Shown piece by piece: positions 46,826 to 55,417 of a stretch of 64,000 nt of DNA. The stretch is from DASPSM01 sp963800135 (GTDB taxonomy: Bacteria > Planctomycetota > Planctomycetia > Planctomycetales > Planctomycetaceae), in contig CAWCZR010000016.1 in the NCBI GenBank assembly GCA_963800135.1, positions 310,001 to 374,000 of the forward strand, read 5' to 3'. Both the position numbers and the translations under genes were made by a program. The notes beneath the pieces were generated by a model. It ran no database searches, was not told the DNA's origin, and was given only the letters and a program-made list of their open reading frames with translations. Numbering within the stretch: position 1 is the stretch's first letter; every line of letters begins with the position of its first letter.

Positions 46826-46954
46826 TCAGCGCACGTACTTCAGGTGGAACACACCGGCGACGACCCACTCCTCCGCCAGTCGCCGGCAGATGGCCCGTCC
46901 GATGGCCCCGCCGCCCCCGGTGACGACGGCCGTCTTACCCGCCAAACCGCGCAC
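46826..46954 (-). pseudogene. Remnant of an SDR gene (NAD-binding N-terminus only)
   Basis: A 42-codon frame from GTG 46954 reads LAGKTAVVTGGGGAIGRAIC then RRLAEEW, the TGxxxGIG-type cofactor motif and first helix of a short-chain dehydrogenase. It then diverges and stops at 46826. The rest of the enzyme is absent, so this is a truncated remnant. Its proximity to the IS insertion fits local rearrangement. Confidence 0.5.
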
Positions 46955-47190
46955 GACATTGCACCTCGTCTCGATGAGGACCGGCCACAACTAGCCGGAT
47001 CGTAGCCCCGGGCGATGGTCATTGCCACGCGCCGCGTCGCCGCTCGATGTCTTGCGACCGCCCGCGTTATCCGGCGTGGGCGAGAGCGCAGCTCGCTGGC
47101 AGTCGCCGCGCCGTTGGCCTATGCTCAAGACGCTTCGTCCCTCACCCACGACCTGCCTCCTGCCCCTGGCCCACCCGCAGGATCTGCCGA

Positions 47191-48576
47191 ATGTTGCAGA
47201 TCGGCTCTGACCGCCTCTCGCGGCGCGATTTCTTGAACGTCGGCAGCCTGGCGTTGGGCGGCCTGACCCTGCCGCAGCTGTTGAGCGCGCGGGTCGACGC
47301 CGCCAGTCAAAAACTGCCGATCACCGACAAGTCGGTCGTGTTCGTCTTCATGCAGGGAGGCCCGAGCCAGATCGAGACGTTCGATCCCAAGATGACGGCT
47401 CCCGCCGGCATTCGCAGTGCCAACGGCGAGATTGCCACGTCGCTGCCGGGGATCACCTTCGGATCGGCCTTTCCCCAACTGGCCGCGCGGGCACACGAAG
47501 TCGCGATCGTGCGCTCGTTCACGACGGGCGACGCCAATCACGACATCAAGCCCATCGTCTGCAAAGCCACCGGCGGGGCCAATCTGGGCTCGCTCTATTC
47601 GCGAGTCGCCGGTACGAACCGGCCCGTGACTGGTATGCCAACCAACGTCGCCGTCTATCCGCAGGCCGTCGATCCCTCCACGCGGCCGGCGTTCAAAACA
47701 TTCGGCGACTTCGAGTCGACCGGCACTCTGGGAAGCGCCTATTCCCCCTTCGCGCCGAGCGGCGGCGGAGATCTGAAGGCCGATCTGCGGCTCGGACTGC
47801 CCCTGTCGCGGCTCGACGATCGGCGGCACCTGCTAGCCGGCCTCGATCGCATTCGCCGCTCGATCGATTCGGCCGGACTTATGGCGGGCGTCGACAGTCT
47901 TCGCCAGCAGGCGTTCGACACCGTGATCGGCGGCGTAGCCGAAGCCTTCAACTTGGCGAAAGAGTCGCCCGCGACAGTGGCCCGTTACGACACGGCCCCG
48001 CTCGTGCGGCCGCATCACATCGATCCCAAGTGGCACAACCACCTGCTCTACGAAGACAACGCCAAGGCCCTCGGCAAGCTCATGCTGCTGGCCCGCCGGC
48101 TGTGCGAGCGCGGCTGCGGCTTCGTGACGGTGACGACGAATTTCGTGTGGGACATGCACGCCGACATCAATAACGCGGGCATGGAGGAAGGGATGCGTTA
48201 CCTCGGCTTGCCCTTCGATCACGCGATCTCGACGTTTCTCGACGACGTGGCCGAACGCGGGCTGGGCGACAAAATCCTGCTCGTCTGCTGCGGCGAGATG
48301 GGGCGGACGCCGCGAATCAACTTCAATGGCGGTCGCGATCATTGGGGCAACCTGGCGCCCCTGCTGTTGGCGGGCGGCGGCTTGAAGCGCGGCCACGTAA
48401 TCGGCCAGTCGACGCGAGACGCGGGCCAACCGCTCAGCGAGCCGGTCACCATTCCGCACCTGGTGTCGACCGTGCTGCATTCGGTGCTCGACGTCGGCGA
48501 ACTCCGCGTGGCGCGCGGCATTCCCCGCGACGTGCTGAAGGCGGCGACGGGCGATCCGATCCCTGGGCTGGTCTAA
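47191..48576 (+). CDS. DUF1501 family Tat-exported protein
   Basis: A 461-residue protein from ATG 47191 (MLQIGSDRLSRRDFLNVGSL), whose RLSRRDFLNVGSLALGGL is a twin-arginine signal. DUF1501 features: VVFVFMQGGPSQIETFDPKM, SLYSRVAGTNRPVTGMPTNV, and LLVCCGEMGRTPRINFNGGR DHWGN in consecutive segments, an alkaline-phosphatase-like metal-site pattern. DUF1501 proteins are highly expanded in planctomycetes and are usually paired with a DUF1549/DUF1553 cytochrome-type protein; no such partner is adjacent here. Convergent with the DUF1570 gene, 8 bp between stops. Confidence 0.93.
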   Translation: MLQIGSDRLSRRDFLNVGSLALGGLTLPQLLSARVDAASQKLPITDKSVVFVFMQGGPSQIETFDPKMTAPAGIRSANGEIATSLPGITFGSAFPQLAARAHEVAIVRSFTTGDANHDIKPIVCKATGGANLGSLYSRVAGTNRPVTGMPTNVAVYPQAVDPSTRPAFKTFGDFESTGTLGSAYSPFAPSGGGDLKADLRLGLPLSRLDDRRHLLAGLDRIRRSIDSAGLMAGVDSLRQQAFDTVIGGVAEAFNLAKESPATVARYDTAPLVRPHHIDPKWHNHLLYEDNAKALGKLMLLARRLCERGCGFVTVTTNFVWDMHADINNAGMEEGMRYLGLPFDHAISTFLDDVAERGLGDKILLVCCGEMGRTPRINFNGGRDHWGNLAPLLLAGGGLKRGHVIGQSTRDAGQPLSEPVTIPHLVSTVLHSVLDVGELRVARGIPRDVLKAATGDPIPGLV

Positions 48577-48584
48577 GCCACAGG

Positions 48585-49865
48585 CTACTTTAGGTTCTCG
48601 TAAAACCGCACGTAGTCGGCTTCGAGCGTTCTCAAGCTGCCGAAGGCCCGGCGGAAATCGGCGAGGCGCTCTTTTTCCGAATAGACCAGGAGCGGATTGC
48701 GGCCGGCGAGCGACTTCAGGTAGCGGCCGTAGGAGCCGTGCCGCGTTTCGGCCAGAAAGAACGTGAGCGCCCAGCCTTCGGCGTAGGCGTCAAGCGTGGC
48801 AGAGGCGTACGAGTCGTCGCTCGCAATGAAGTCCGGCAACGAGTGCGGCCGACGGCGCGACTTGAGGTAGTTCTCGAACCACAGATAGCGGTTGCGGTTG
48901 ATCCGCGTCATCGCGGAGGCGCTCTTCGAGTCGTGGATGCCCGGCGCCTCGAACATCGTCGCCATCCCCTCGATCACCCACTTGGGCGTTTGGGCGATCC
49001 GCGAGTGCAGCCCCGTGTTGAATGCGACCTGGTGCGTCGTCTCGTGCACGATCGTGCTGTGCAAGTCCCCCTCGATCGTGCCGTCAAATCGCACGCGGGT
49101 CGAACCGTGATCGGGCTCCGCCTGGCTGCCGCCGGGTAACAGCGTTTGCGATTCGTCCCCACGATCGAAGGCGGTGCCCAACGATTCGACGCGCTGCGGC
49201 CGGGCGGCGGCCATCCCCGGATCGTCCTGATCAAACAAGGCGATGCGGTTGGTCAGCCGCATGTAGTAGCCCAGCATGCCGGCGGGCGGTTCGAGCTTGT
49301 CGCGGCGGCAGTAGCGCACGAACGCCTCCCGATCAGGAAAGACGATCACCACCAGCGGAAACTCCGGCTCGCTGATCTTGAAGCCGCGGACCGAGAAGTA
49401 GCGGCGGAAGATGCGATACGTGTCCTCGCAGATTTCGCCGATATGACGGTTGTTGTGTTCCGCGCAAATTAAGAAGTGTCCGGTCCCCTCGATGCGGAAC
49501 GACTTGGGCATTTCGCGGCGGAGATGGTCGCGCAACTCGGCGGACGAGAACTCGTGGAAATGGTCGTCGATGGTGCGGACTGCTTCGAGCTGCCGGATCT
49601 CGAACGCTCGCAGCTGGCCGTCGCGCCCCATCAGCCAGCAGGCGTCGTGCCCTTTGGCTTCGAGTCGGCCTTCATAGTGCTTGCCGTCTTGCGTCAATTC
49701 CAACAGGCTGGGCGTGGCCGCGACGACCGGCCGCACGCAGAGACCGATCGCCATCGCGCAGATCAGGCCGCGAAGCGTTCCGCCCCCGCCGCGGAAGAAA
49801 CGCGGAAGATCAGCGGAACGGGGAAGAGAACCGAGCCCGACCGCAAAAATGTCAAACGCGCGCAT
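48585..49865 (-). CDS. Exported DUF1570 metallopeptidase-like protein
   Basis: A 426-residue protein from ATG 49865, with a hydrophobic signal region GLICAMAIGLCVRPVVAATP at about 32-51. The DUF1570 domain includes GTGHFLICAEHNNRHIGEIC, RIFRRYFSVRGFKISEPEFP, and the zinc-metallopeptidase-like motif IVHETTHQVAFNTGLH (HExxH), followed by PKWVIEGMATMFEAPG, where the Glu may be the third ligand. It is probably periplasmic. Peptidase activity is inferred from the HExxH/E pattern only. Confidence 0.88.
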   Translation of the reverse strand: MRAFDIFAVGLGSLPRSADLPRFFRGGGGTLRGLICAMAIGLCVRPVVAATPSLLELTQDGKHYEGRLEAKGHDACWLMGRDGQLRAFEIRQLEAVRTIDDHFHEFSSAELRDHLRREMPKSFRIEGTGHFLICAEHNNRHIGEICEDTYRIFRRYFSVRGFKISEPEFPLVVIVFPDREAFVRYCRRDKLEPPAGMLGYYMRLTNRIALFDQDDPGMAAARPQRVESLGTAFDRGDESQTLLPGGSQAEPDHGSTRVRFDGTIEGDLHSTIVHETTHQVAFNTGLHSRIAQTPKWVIEGMATMFEAPGIHDSKSASAMTRINRNRYLWFENYLKSRRRPHSLPDFIASDDSYASATLDAYAEGWALTFFLAETRHGSYGRYLKSLAGRNPLLVYSEKERLADFRRAFGSLRTLEADYVRFYENLK

Positions 49866-50027
49866 GACTGCCCCTCGAACACAAAGCACATCGGCCACTG
49901 CAAATATAGGTCTCTGTAAAGGGGCCGTCGGACGCGGGGCGTGTCTGTTGCGTTTCGGCAACGTAAACTGAAAGGTGGCGACCAGCCTCGCTCTTGCGGT
50001 CAGCTTTCGTCGCCGCGGAGTCTGCCG

Positions 50028-51440
50028 ATGTGTTCCGTTCGGGGCGATTATTCCGGATTGCGGTGGCGGCCCTGCCACGTGCTGGCGCTTGGGCTGCTCG
50101 TGGCCTGCGTCAGTCGAGCGACTGCGGACGACCGGCCGGCCGCAACCAATCCGCAGACGGCGCGCGAAGTCGCCCGCCTGATCGGTCAGCTCGACGCGGA
50201 CTCGCGGGCCGAACGCGGCAAGGCGCGCGAGGCACTCTTGGCTCTGGGGCCGGCCATCCTGCCGCTCTTGCCCGACGACCAACAAGTGCCCAGCGCCGCC
50301 GCGCGGCAGGCGCTGGCCGAAATTCGCGCGCGTCTGCAACACGAATCGGCCATCGGGTCCCTGCGTCCCTCGCGAGTGACGCTCAAAGGCACCTTCGCGC
50401 TAAAGGACGTGCTGGCCCACGTCTCGGCTCAAACCGGCAACGGCTTCGACACGAGCGGACTGGATGCCGAGTTGCTATCGCGTCCGGTTGCCGTTGATTT
50501 CCAGTCGCGCACCTTTTGGAGCGCTTGCGATCAGCTCGGGACGATGGTCCGCTTCGGCTTTGGGGCCGTTCGCAAAGGCCGCTTGCAGTTGGTTCGCGTG
50601 CCGCGTAACTCCGTGGCTCTCCCGTTGGCCGTCGCTGATGACGGTGCGTTTCGTGTCGCCGCTTTGTCCGCGAAGATTCGGCCGTCCGCCATCAGTCAGA
50701 CGCTCTTCGCGCTACGAATCGGTTGGAGCCTGCAGGCCGAGCCTCGCTTGCGGCCGCTGTTTGCCAGCATCGCGGGCCGGGATCTCTCGGTCGAGGCCGG
50801 TGAGTCGGGCCGCCCGCCGGTCGATGTGTCCGGTGCCGCGCGGCCGTCGCTCAGCCTGCGACCGATCAGCCCCGCCGCGAAGCTGGAACTTTCAATGGAG
50901 GAGGGGCAGGAGCCGCTCGAGCTCGACTCGGACTTCGAGTGTCCCGCCACGCCGAAGCGGCTCAACATGGCGCTCGGCGGATCGTTCGCGGTCGAGATGG
51001 CGGCCGCCCCCGAACGTTTCGTCTTCGAGGATCTGGCTGCCCCGAACCCACCGGCCAAGCGAATTGGCGGCGTCTCTGTCCGCTTGAGACACGTCGAGCC
51101 GCCGGCCGGCGGAAATGAGACCGCCGCGCGGGTCGATCTGAGCGTGGTGTACGACCAGCAGGGGCCGGCTTTTGAATCGTATCGCACGTGGATGTATCAC
51201 AACGACGTCTGGCTCGAAACCAAAAACGGCCGCCGCATCCTGCCCGAGCGACTGGTGGCGACGCAGACGGAAGCTGACGGGGCGCGCACGGTCGAGTACA
51301 ATTTCGCCGGCGTGACGGGAACCCTCGCGGACTATCGGCTGGTGTACATCGCGCCGACGCTGATCTCGCAGACCCCCGTCCGGTTTCAGCTCAAAAACAT
51401 TCCGACCACTCGTGCCGGTCAACAAGGAACTTCGCCATGA
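50028..51440 (+). CDS. Exported hypothetical protein with HEAT-like N-terminus
   Basis: A 470-residue protein from ATG 50028. A signal segment HVLALGLLVACVSRATA (about 15-31) is followed by a short helical repeat region (REVARLIGQLDADSRAERGK, AREALLALGPAILPLLPDDQ) like a single HEAT unit. The remainder is beta-rich, with LKDVLAHVSAQTGNGFDTSG and a C-terminal section RTWMYHNDVWLETKNGRRIL, VEYNFAGVTGTLADYRLVYI. I do not recognise a named family; similar architecture occurs in planctomycete secreted proteins. Its stop overlaps the DinB-like start by 4 bp (ATGA), so the two are translationally coupled. Confidence 0.7.
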   Translation: MCSVRGDYSGLRWRPCHVLALGLLVACVSRATADDRPAATNPQTAREVARLIGQLDADSRAERGKAREALLALGPAILPLLPDDQQVPSAAARQALAEIRARLQHESAIGSLRPSRVTLKGTFALKDVLAHVSAQTGNGFDTSGLDAELLSRPVAVDFQSRTFWSACDQLGTMVRFGFGAVRKGRLQLVRVPRNSVALPLAVADDGAFRVAALSAKIRPSAISQTLFALRIGWSLQAEPRLRPLFASIAGRDLSVEAGESGRPPVDVSGAARPSLSLRPISPAAKLELSMEEGQEPLELDSDFECPATPKRLNMALGGSFAVEMAAAPERFVFEDLAAPNPPAKRIGGVSVRLRHVEPPAGGNETAARVDLSVVYDQQGPAFESYRTWMYHNDVWLETKNGRRILPERLVATQTEADGARTVEYNFAGVTGTLADYRLVYIAPTLISQTPVRFQLKNIPTTRAGQQGTSP

Positions 51441-51928
51441 ACGCTCGCGACGCCGTGAAGTCGACGTACGCTCTGCCCGATCAGCTTTGCCGCGGGTATC
51501 TCGACGGCCTGACCGATGCCGACCTGCTCGTGCGTCCCGTGCCCAAGGCCAACCACATCGCCTGGCAACTCGGACACTTGATCACGTCGGAGCATGAATT
51601 TGTCGAAGGGCTCTGTCCCGGCCTGGCCCCACCCCTGCCCGCCGGCTTTGCCGCCAAACACAAGAAGGAAACAGCCGAGAGCGACAATCCGAAAGACTTC
51701 TGCACGAAGGACGAATACCTCAAGCTGTACGATCAGATGCGAGCGGCGAGTCTCAAGATGGTCGACACGGTGAGCGAGAGCGACTACGAGAAGCCGGCTC
51801 CGGAGAAATTCCGCAGCTATTGTCCGACCGTGGCCTCGGTGTTGCTGCTGGTGCCCTCCCACTGGCTGATGCACGCGGGCCAATGGGCGATCGTCCGCCG
51901 CAAACTCGGCAAGCCGCCGCTGTTCTAA
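51437..51928 (+). CDS. DinB-superfamily protein
   Basis: A 163-residue four-helix-bundle protein. Metal-ligand-type His residues occur in KANHIAWQLGHLITSEHEFV and near the end in VPSHWLMHAGQWAIVRRKLG. The sequence layout (helix 1 ALPDQLCRGYLDGLTDADLL) is that of DinB/YfiT-like metal-dependent enzymes. Members include thiol-transferase-like enzymes; the substrate cannot be told. The start overlaps the upstream stop by 4 bp. Confidence 0.85.
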   Translation: MNARDAVKSTYALPDQLCRGYLDGLTDADLLVRPVPKANHIAWQLGHLITSEHEFVEGLCPGLAPPLPAGFAAKHKKETAESDNPKDFCTKDEYLKLYDQMRAASLKMVDTVSESDYEKPAPEKFRSYCPTVASVLLLVPSHWLMHAGQWAIVRRKLGKPPLF

Positions 51929-51996
51929 GGCGGGCTGATCGTGGGCCCGTCGTGCCGCGGCCAAATCGTCTTTGCCAATCTCTAGGTGGCTGTTTC

Positions 51997-52362
51997 ATGC
52001 CGACATTGATCGACAAACCGGTGGCCATCCAAGCGGTCGGCGATCCGCCGAAACAGATCACCGAATTCGTCGGCCGAGTGGCGACGCGAGGCACGGGCGT
52101 CAGCGTGGCGCGGATGGTGTCGCCCGCGGGCTGGCAGGAGCCGGGCCAGCGGCCGGAGTTCCAGGAGGTGACCGTCGTGTTGCGCGGCTGCGTCCGGGTC
52201 GAGCACGAAGCGGGCGTGTTGGAAGTGCGCGCCGGCCAAGCTCTCGTCACGAACCCGGGCGAATGGATCCGCTACAGCACGCCCGAGCCGGGCGGCGCCG
52301 AGTACATCGCGGTCTGCCTCCCCGCCTTCTCACCCCAAACTGTTCACCGCGATCCGTCGTAA
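51997..52362 (+). CDS. Cupin-domain protein
   Basis: A 121-residue protein from ATG 51997. The single-domain beta barrel shows EFQEVTVVLRGCVRVEHEAG and VLEVRAGQALVTNPGEWIRY, where G(X)5HXH is degenerate, so metal binding is uncertain. It ends EYIAVCLPAFSPQTVHRD. It follows the DinB gene by 68 bp in the same direction. Likely a small ligand-binding or isomerase-type cupin; no specific substrate. Confidence 0.8.
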   Translation: MPTLIDKPVAIQAVGDPPKQITEFVGRVATRGTGVSVARMVSPAGWQEPGQRPEFQEVTVVLRGCVRVEHEAGVLEVRAGQALVTNPGEWIRYSTPEPGGAEYIAVCLPAFSPQTVHRDPS

Positions 52363-52391
52363 CAACGCGCTGACGCCAGCCGCCCGGCGCG

Positions 52392-53660
52392 CTACACGAG
52401 GTCCGTTTCCGTCGCCGTCCAGGTCCCCGAGCCTGAGATGGTGACGCTGGCGATGCCGGCACCGGTGCCGATGTTGGTGGTGTGGATGAACCACGTGCCG
52501 TTGAGGACGTAGCCATTGGCCGTTGGCACGCCTGTGCCAGAGAAGACGATCGTCACCGGCACCTGGTTCTCGATGAAGCTGGCCATGCCGTTGATGTTGC
52601 CGCTGTCATCGGCGGTCCCCGTGCCGGTTCCCGACACGTCGTTGATGAACACGGTGACCTTCCCGCCGAAAATCTGCAAGTTGATCGAGTTGTCGGTCAC
52701 GGTGGTGCCGGGAATCGGAATGTTGGTGATCGTGCCGTTGTCGTCGATCGTCACATTGCCGCTGGCGGTTCCCGCGTAGACGCCGTCGAGGTCCAGCACG
52801 CTTTCCAACGTCCAGGTGCCTCGGCCCGTGACGAAGATGCCGCCGGGCAGATTCGCCCGGAACGTCCAGACGCCGCTGCCGTTGACGCCGCTCAGGCCGC
52901 GCGACGCCGGGCCGCTGGCGGCGACGGCAATTGTCACGCCGTCCTCGACGAAGGTGACCGTGCTATTGATGCGTCCGTTGACGTCGATCGTTCCTCCCGA
53001 CGACGTGACGCCGGATGAACTGGAGAAACTGCTGGCAATGACGCCGTTGTTGATTGCTGACGAGAAGGTCCCGGGAGTGATCGGCGTGGTTGTCGTCGAT
53101 CCGTTTTGCGTAACGGTCACCGCTCCCTGGTACGTGCCGTCGTACAGTCCGTTGAAGTTGCTCAACGTCTGCGGGGCGCTTGCCGACCAGCCTCCGCTGC
53201 CGGTCGCCGTCACGCCGCCGCCCAAGTTCACGGAGAAGGTCCAGCTGCCGGAGGCCGCCGTCTGAATTGCGTTGACGTTGGTGATTTTTCCCGACACCGA
53301 GATCGGCACCGTCTGGCTCTGGTATTGGGCGTTCACCGTGCCAACGATGTTTCGGTTGACGTCGACGGTGCCCGTGCCGTTGCCCACGGGCGAGGTGAAA
53401 TTGATGACGCCGTTATTCGTGGTCATCGTGAACGCCGTCGCAGTGACGGGCGTTTTGGTGATCGAGCCGTTGTTGTTGACGGTCACGGTGCCGCTGTACG
53501 TGCCGGTGAAGTTGCCGTTGAGAATGGCCAGTGTGGCCGACGAGAGCAGCGTTCGCTCTTCGAGATTCTCGATGGCCGGCCACGTCAACGAGTTGAGCAC
53601 GCGGGCGCGCGAACGAGCTCGAGGATGTGAGCGGAATAGCGCGAGCAACTGCGGAACCAT
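52392..53660 (-). CDS. Exported beta-rich protein with LEERTLLS N-terminal motif and three tandem repeats
   Basis: A 422-residue protein; GGAGGTGACACG precedes the ATG at 53660. Instead of a classical signal peptide, residues 28-42 read PAIENLEERTLLSSA, the planctomycete motif (LEPR-XLL type) at the N-terminus of many secreted or surface proteins. Three repeats of about 120-130 residues follow, each starting with N/D-G-x-Y-x-G-T-x-x-G and containing xTxTPxTP-like and GTVDVN/GTIDVN segments: at about 48, 170 and 295. They are Thr/Gly/Asn-rich without Cys. Likely an extracellular or envelope beta-sandwich protein of unknown function. Confidence 0.8.
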   Translation of the reverse strand: MVPQLLALFRSHPRARSRARVLNSLTWPAIENLEERTLLSSATLAILNGNFTGTYSGTVTVNNNGSITKTPVTATAFTMTTNNGVINFTSPVGNGTGTVDVNRNIVGTVNAQYQSQTVPISVSGKITNVNAIQTAASGSWTFSVNLGGGVTATGSGGWSASAPQTLSNFNGLYDGTYQGAVTVTQNGSTTTTPITPGTFSSAINNGVIASSFSSSSGVTSSGGTIDVNGRINSTVTFVEDGVTIAVAASGPASRGLSGVNGSGVWTFRANLPGGIFVTGRGTWTLESVLDLDGVYAGTASGNVTIDDNGTITNIPIPGTTVTDNSINLQIFGGKVTVFINDVSGTGTGTADDSGNINGMASFIENQVPVTIVFSGTGVPTANGYVLNGTWFIHTTNIGTGAGIASVTISGSGTWTATETDLV

Positions 53661-53847
53661 CGTGTCACCTCCGAAGTTAGCATCCTTGAGACGGAGCAGT
53701 GCGTGGCCCGCAGAGCCGGCGGCCGATCGCTACGAACGCTGAAAGCCGCAGCGCGAGCGCCAGACAGGTGGGATGATAGTTCGGACGCAGCGCGCTAGAT
53801 AGGGGTGTCGGGTGACACGAATGCGTCGTAGCGGCCCGATCCAACAA

Positions 53848-54570
53848 TCAGCCGACCAGCTCGACCTTGCCGGTGCCCAGGTGGTAGACGGCGCCGGCAA
53901 CCTTCAATTCGCCCGAACGGACGAGCTTCGCCAAAATCGGCTCCAGGCCTTGGAGTCGCCGGACGCCCTCGACGACATTCGCCTTGATCACGTTGGCGAG
54001 TTTGTTGCCCGGCTGCCCTGCCACCATTTTCACCACCGGTCGAATCGGATTGATGAGGGCATCGATCGATCCGGGGAGCGCGTCGTTGGCCTCGATGTGC
54101 TCGATCGCCGCCTTACACGCGCCGCATTCGCTGTGACCCAGCACCAGGACCAGTCGGGTCTTCAGCTCAGCGACGGCGTATTCGATGCTCCCCTTCACCG
54201 TGGGGCCCGCGCCGCTGACGACGTTGCCGGCGATGCGGATGACAAACAAGTCGCCGATGGCCTGGTCGAAGATCACCTCGGGCGCCACGCGCGAGTCGGC
54301 GCACCCGACGATGACGGCATGCGGAGCCTGTCCGTGAGCAAGCGGGAGAAAGTCTTGCGGAGTGCGTCCAGGGTGCCGGAGTCTGCCTTCGACGAACCTC
54401 TGATTGCCGGCGAGTAGCTGATGGAGCACCGCATCGGGTTTCGACTGTTCGGCCGCGTCGGCGGTGCCTCGCAGCGAGAGGCCAGTCAGACCGGACACCC
54501 CCATCACGCCCATTGTGGCCGCGGCTCGCCGCACGAACTTACGTCGGGACTGTTGATCCAAGTTCTCCAT
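53848..54570 (-). CDS. Tat-exported beta-carbonic anhydrase
   Basis: A 240-residue protein from ATG 54570 (GAGGAG 9 bases upstream). A twin-arginine signal RRKFVRRAAATMGVMGVSGL (about 8-27) marks export. Beta-CA zinc ligands: Cys and Asp in VIVGCADSRVAPEVIFDQAI, then His and Cys in VLVLGHSECGACKAA. It interconverts CO2 and bicarbonate. It is the third gene of the minus-strand series that begins after the cobalamin riboswitch; the 147-bp gap from the lipoprotein stop leaves co-transcription uncertain. Confidence 0.92.
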   Translation of the reverse strand: MENLDQQSRRKFVRRAAATMGVMGVSGLTGLSLRGTADAAEQSKPDAVLHQLLAGNQRFVEGRLRHPGRTPQDFLPLAHGQAPHAVIVGCADSRVAPEVIFDQAIGDLFVIRIAGNVVSGAGPTVKGSIEYAVAELKTRLVLVLGHSECGACKAAIEHIEANDALPGSIDALINPIRPVVKMVAGQPGNKLANVIKANVVEGVRRLQGLEPILAKLVRSGELKVAGAVYHLGTGKVELVG

Positions 54571-54717
54571 AACCAGCTCCTCAAATAAGTCCTCGATCGG
54601 AGTCTCGCGCGAGGGAATCGGTACGGAAAACAATGGCTTGGCGCGACCGCACCGGGTGCGAGAGTCGGCGGCAATAAACCCGAAGCGGTGCAGAATCCGG
54701 TGCAGTTGGAGGCGATT

Positions 54718-55308
54718 TCATTTCTGTACGGGGCGGCGCAAGCCGGAACCGACGAACGCCTTCGGCCCGGGTGCCGCAGGCGGAGTTTCGCCGGCGACCG
54801 ATAGATTGAACGTGTAGTCCGTTTTGCCCGGCGTTTGATGATCGATCAGAAACTCCGTTTTGTTCGAATTGACGTCGGGGTCGTTGTAGAGATTCTTGAG
54901 CGAGTCCGGTCCCAGGAAGCCAACCCTCGGATTGTAGCCCAGCTGGGCAAAGAGCATTACGTATTTGCCAGGCGGCAGCAGTGGGAATTCGAACGACCCA
55001 TCCGGCTTGACGATGGCAGTCGCACTGTTGTTTGCTTTGGCATCGGGCTTCGCAGCGTCATAGGCGATCGCCACGAGGCGCGCGGTCTCGGATTTCGCAG
55101 CGGGAAGCTCATTGTCAACAGTGATCTTTCCGCCCAACGGATAAGCCGTCACCGGATTCATTCCGGCGCTTTCATAGGCTTTCTCGAGACGTTGAGCACT
55201 GGACTCGCGTCCGCCACACCCGACGGACACGAGGAAGATAAACGTCGCTGCGATCCCCCACGCGATTTTGCGCTGGTGCGCGCCGCGACTCAGAAGGACG
55301 AGTGCCAT
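54718..55308 (-). CDS. Lipoprotein with carboxypeptidase-regulatory-like beta-sandwich
   Basis: A 196-residue protein from ATG 55308 (GGAG 9 bases upstream). A lipobox is visible in ATFIFLVSVGCGGRES (Cys near residue 31). The mature part has GKITVDNELPAAKSETARLV, TAIVKPDGSFEFPLLPPGKY and VMLFAQLGYNPRVGFLGPDS, the pattern of planctomycete transthyretin-like/carboxypeptidase-regulatory proteins. Such genes regularly accompany DUF1559 genes in planctomycetes, and here one lies 109 bp upstream. Function is not known; cell-surface or periplasmic location is expected. Confidence 0.8.
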   Translation of the reverse strand: MALVLLSRGAHQRKIAWGIAATFIFLVSVGCGGRESSAQRLEKAYESAGMNPVTAYPLGGKITVDNELPAAKSETARLVAIAYDAAKPDAKANNSATAIVKPDGSFEFPLLPPGKYVMLFAQLGYNPRVGFLGPDSLKNLYNDPDVNSNKTEFLIDHQTPGKTDYTFNLSVAGETPPAAPGPKAFVGSGLRRPVQK

Positions 55309-55417
55309 TCCATCAACTCCACTCTCTCAAAGACGCCGAGAGATTCCGTCGAGAAGAAAGTCGGCCGCCCTGGAAGCGTCCAGAGCGGTCGACCGGAGTT
55401 CGCAGGCGACGGTCACG

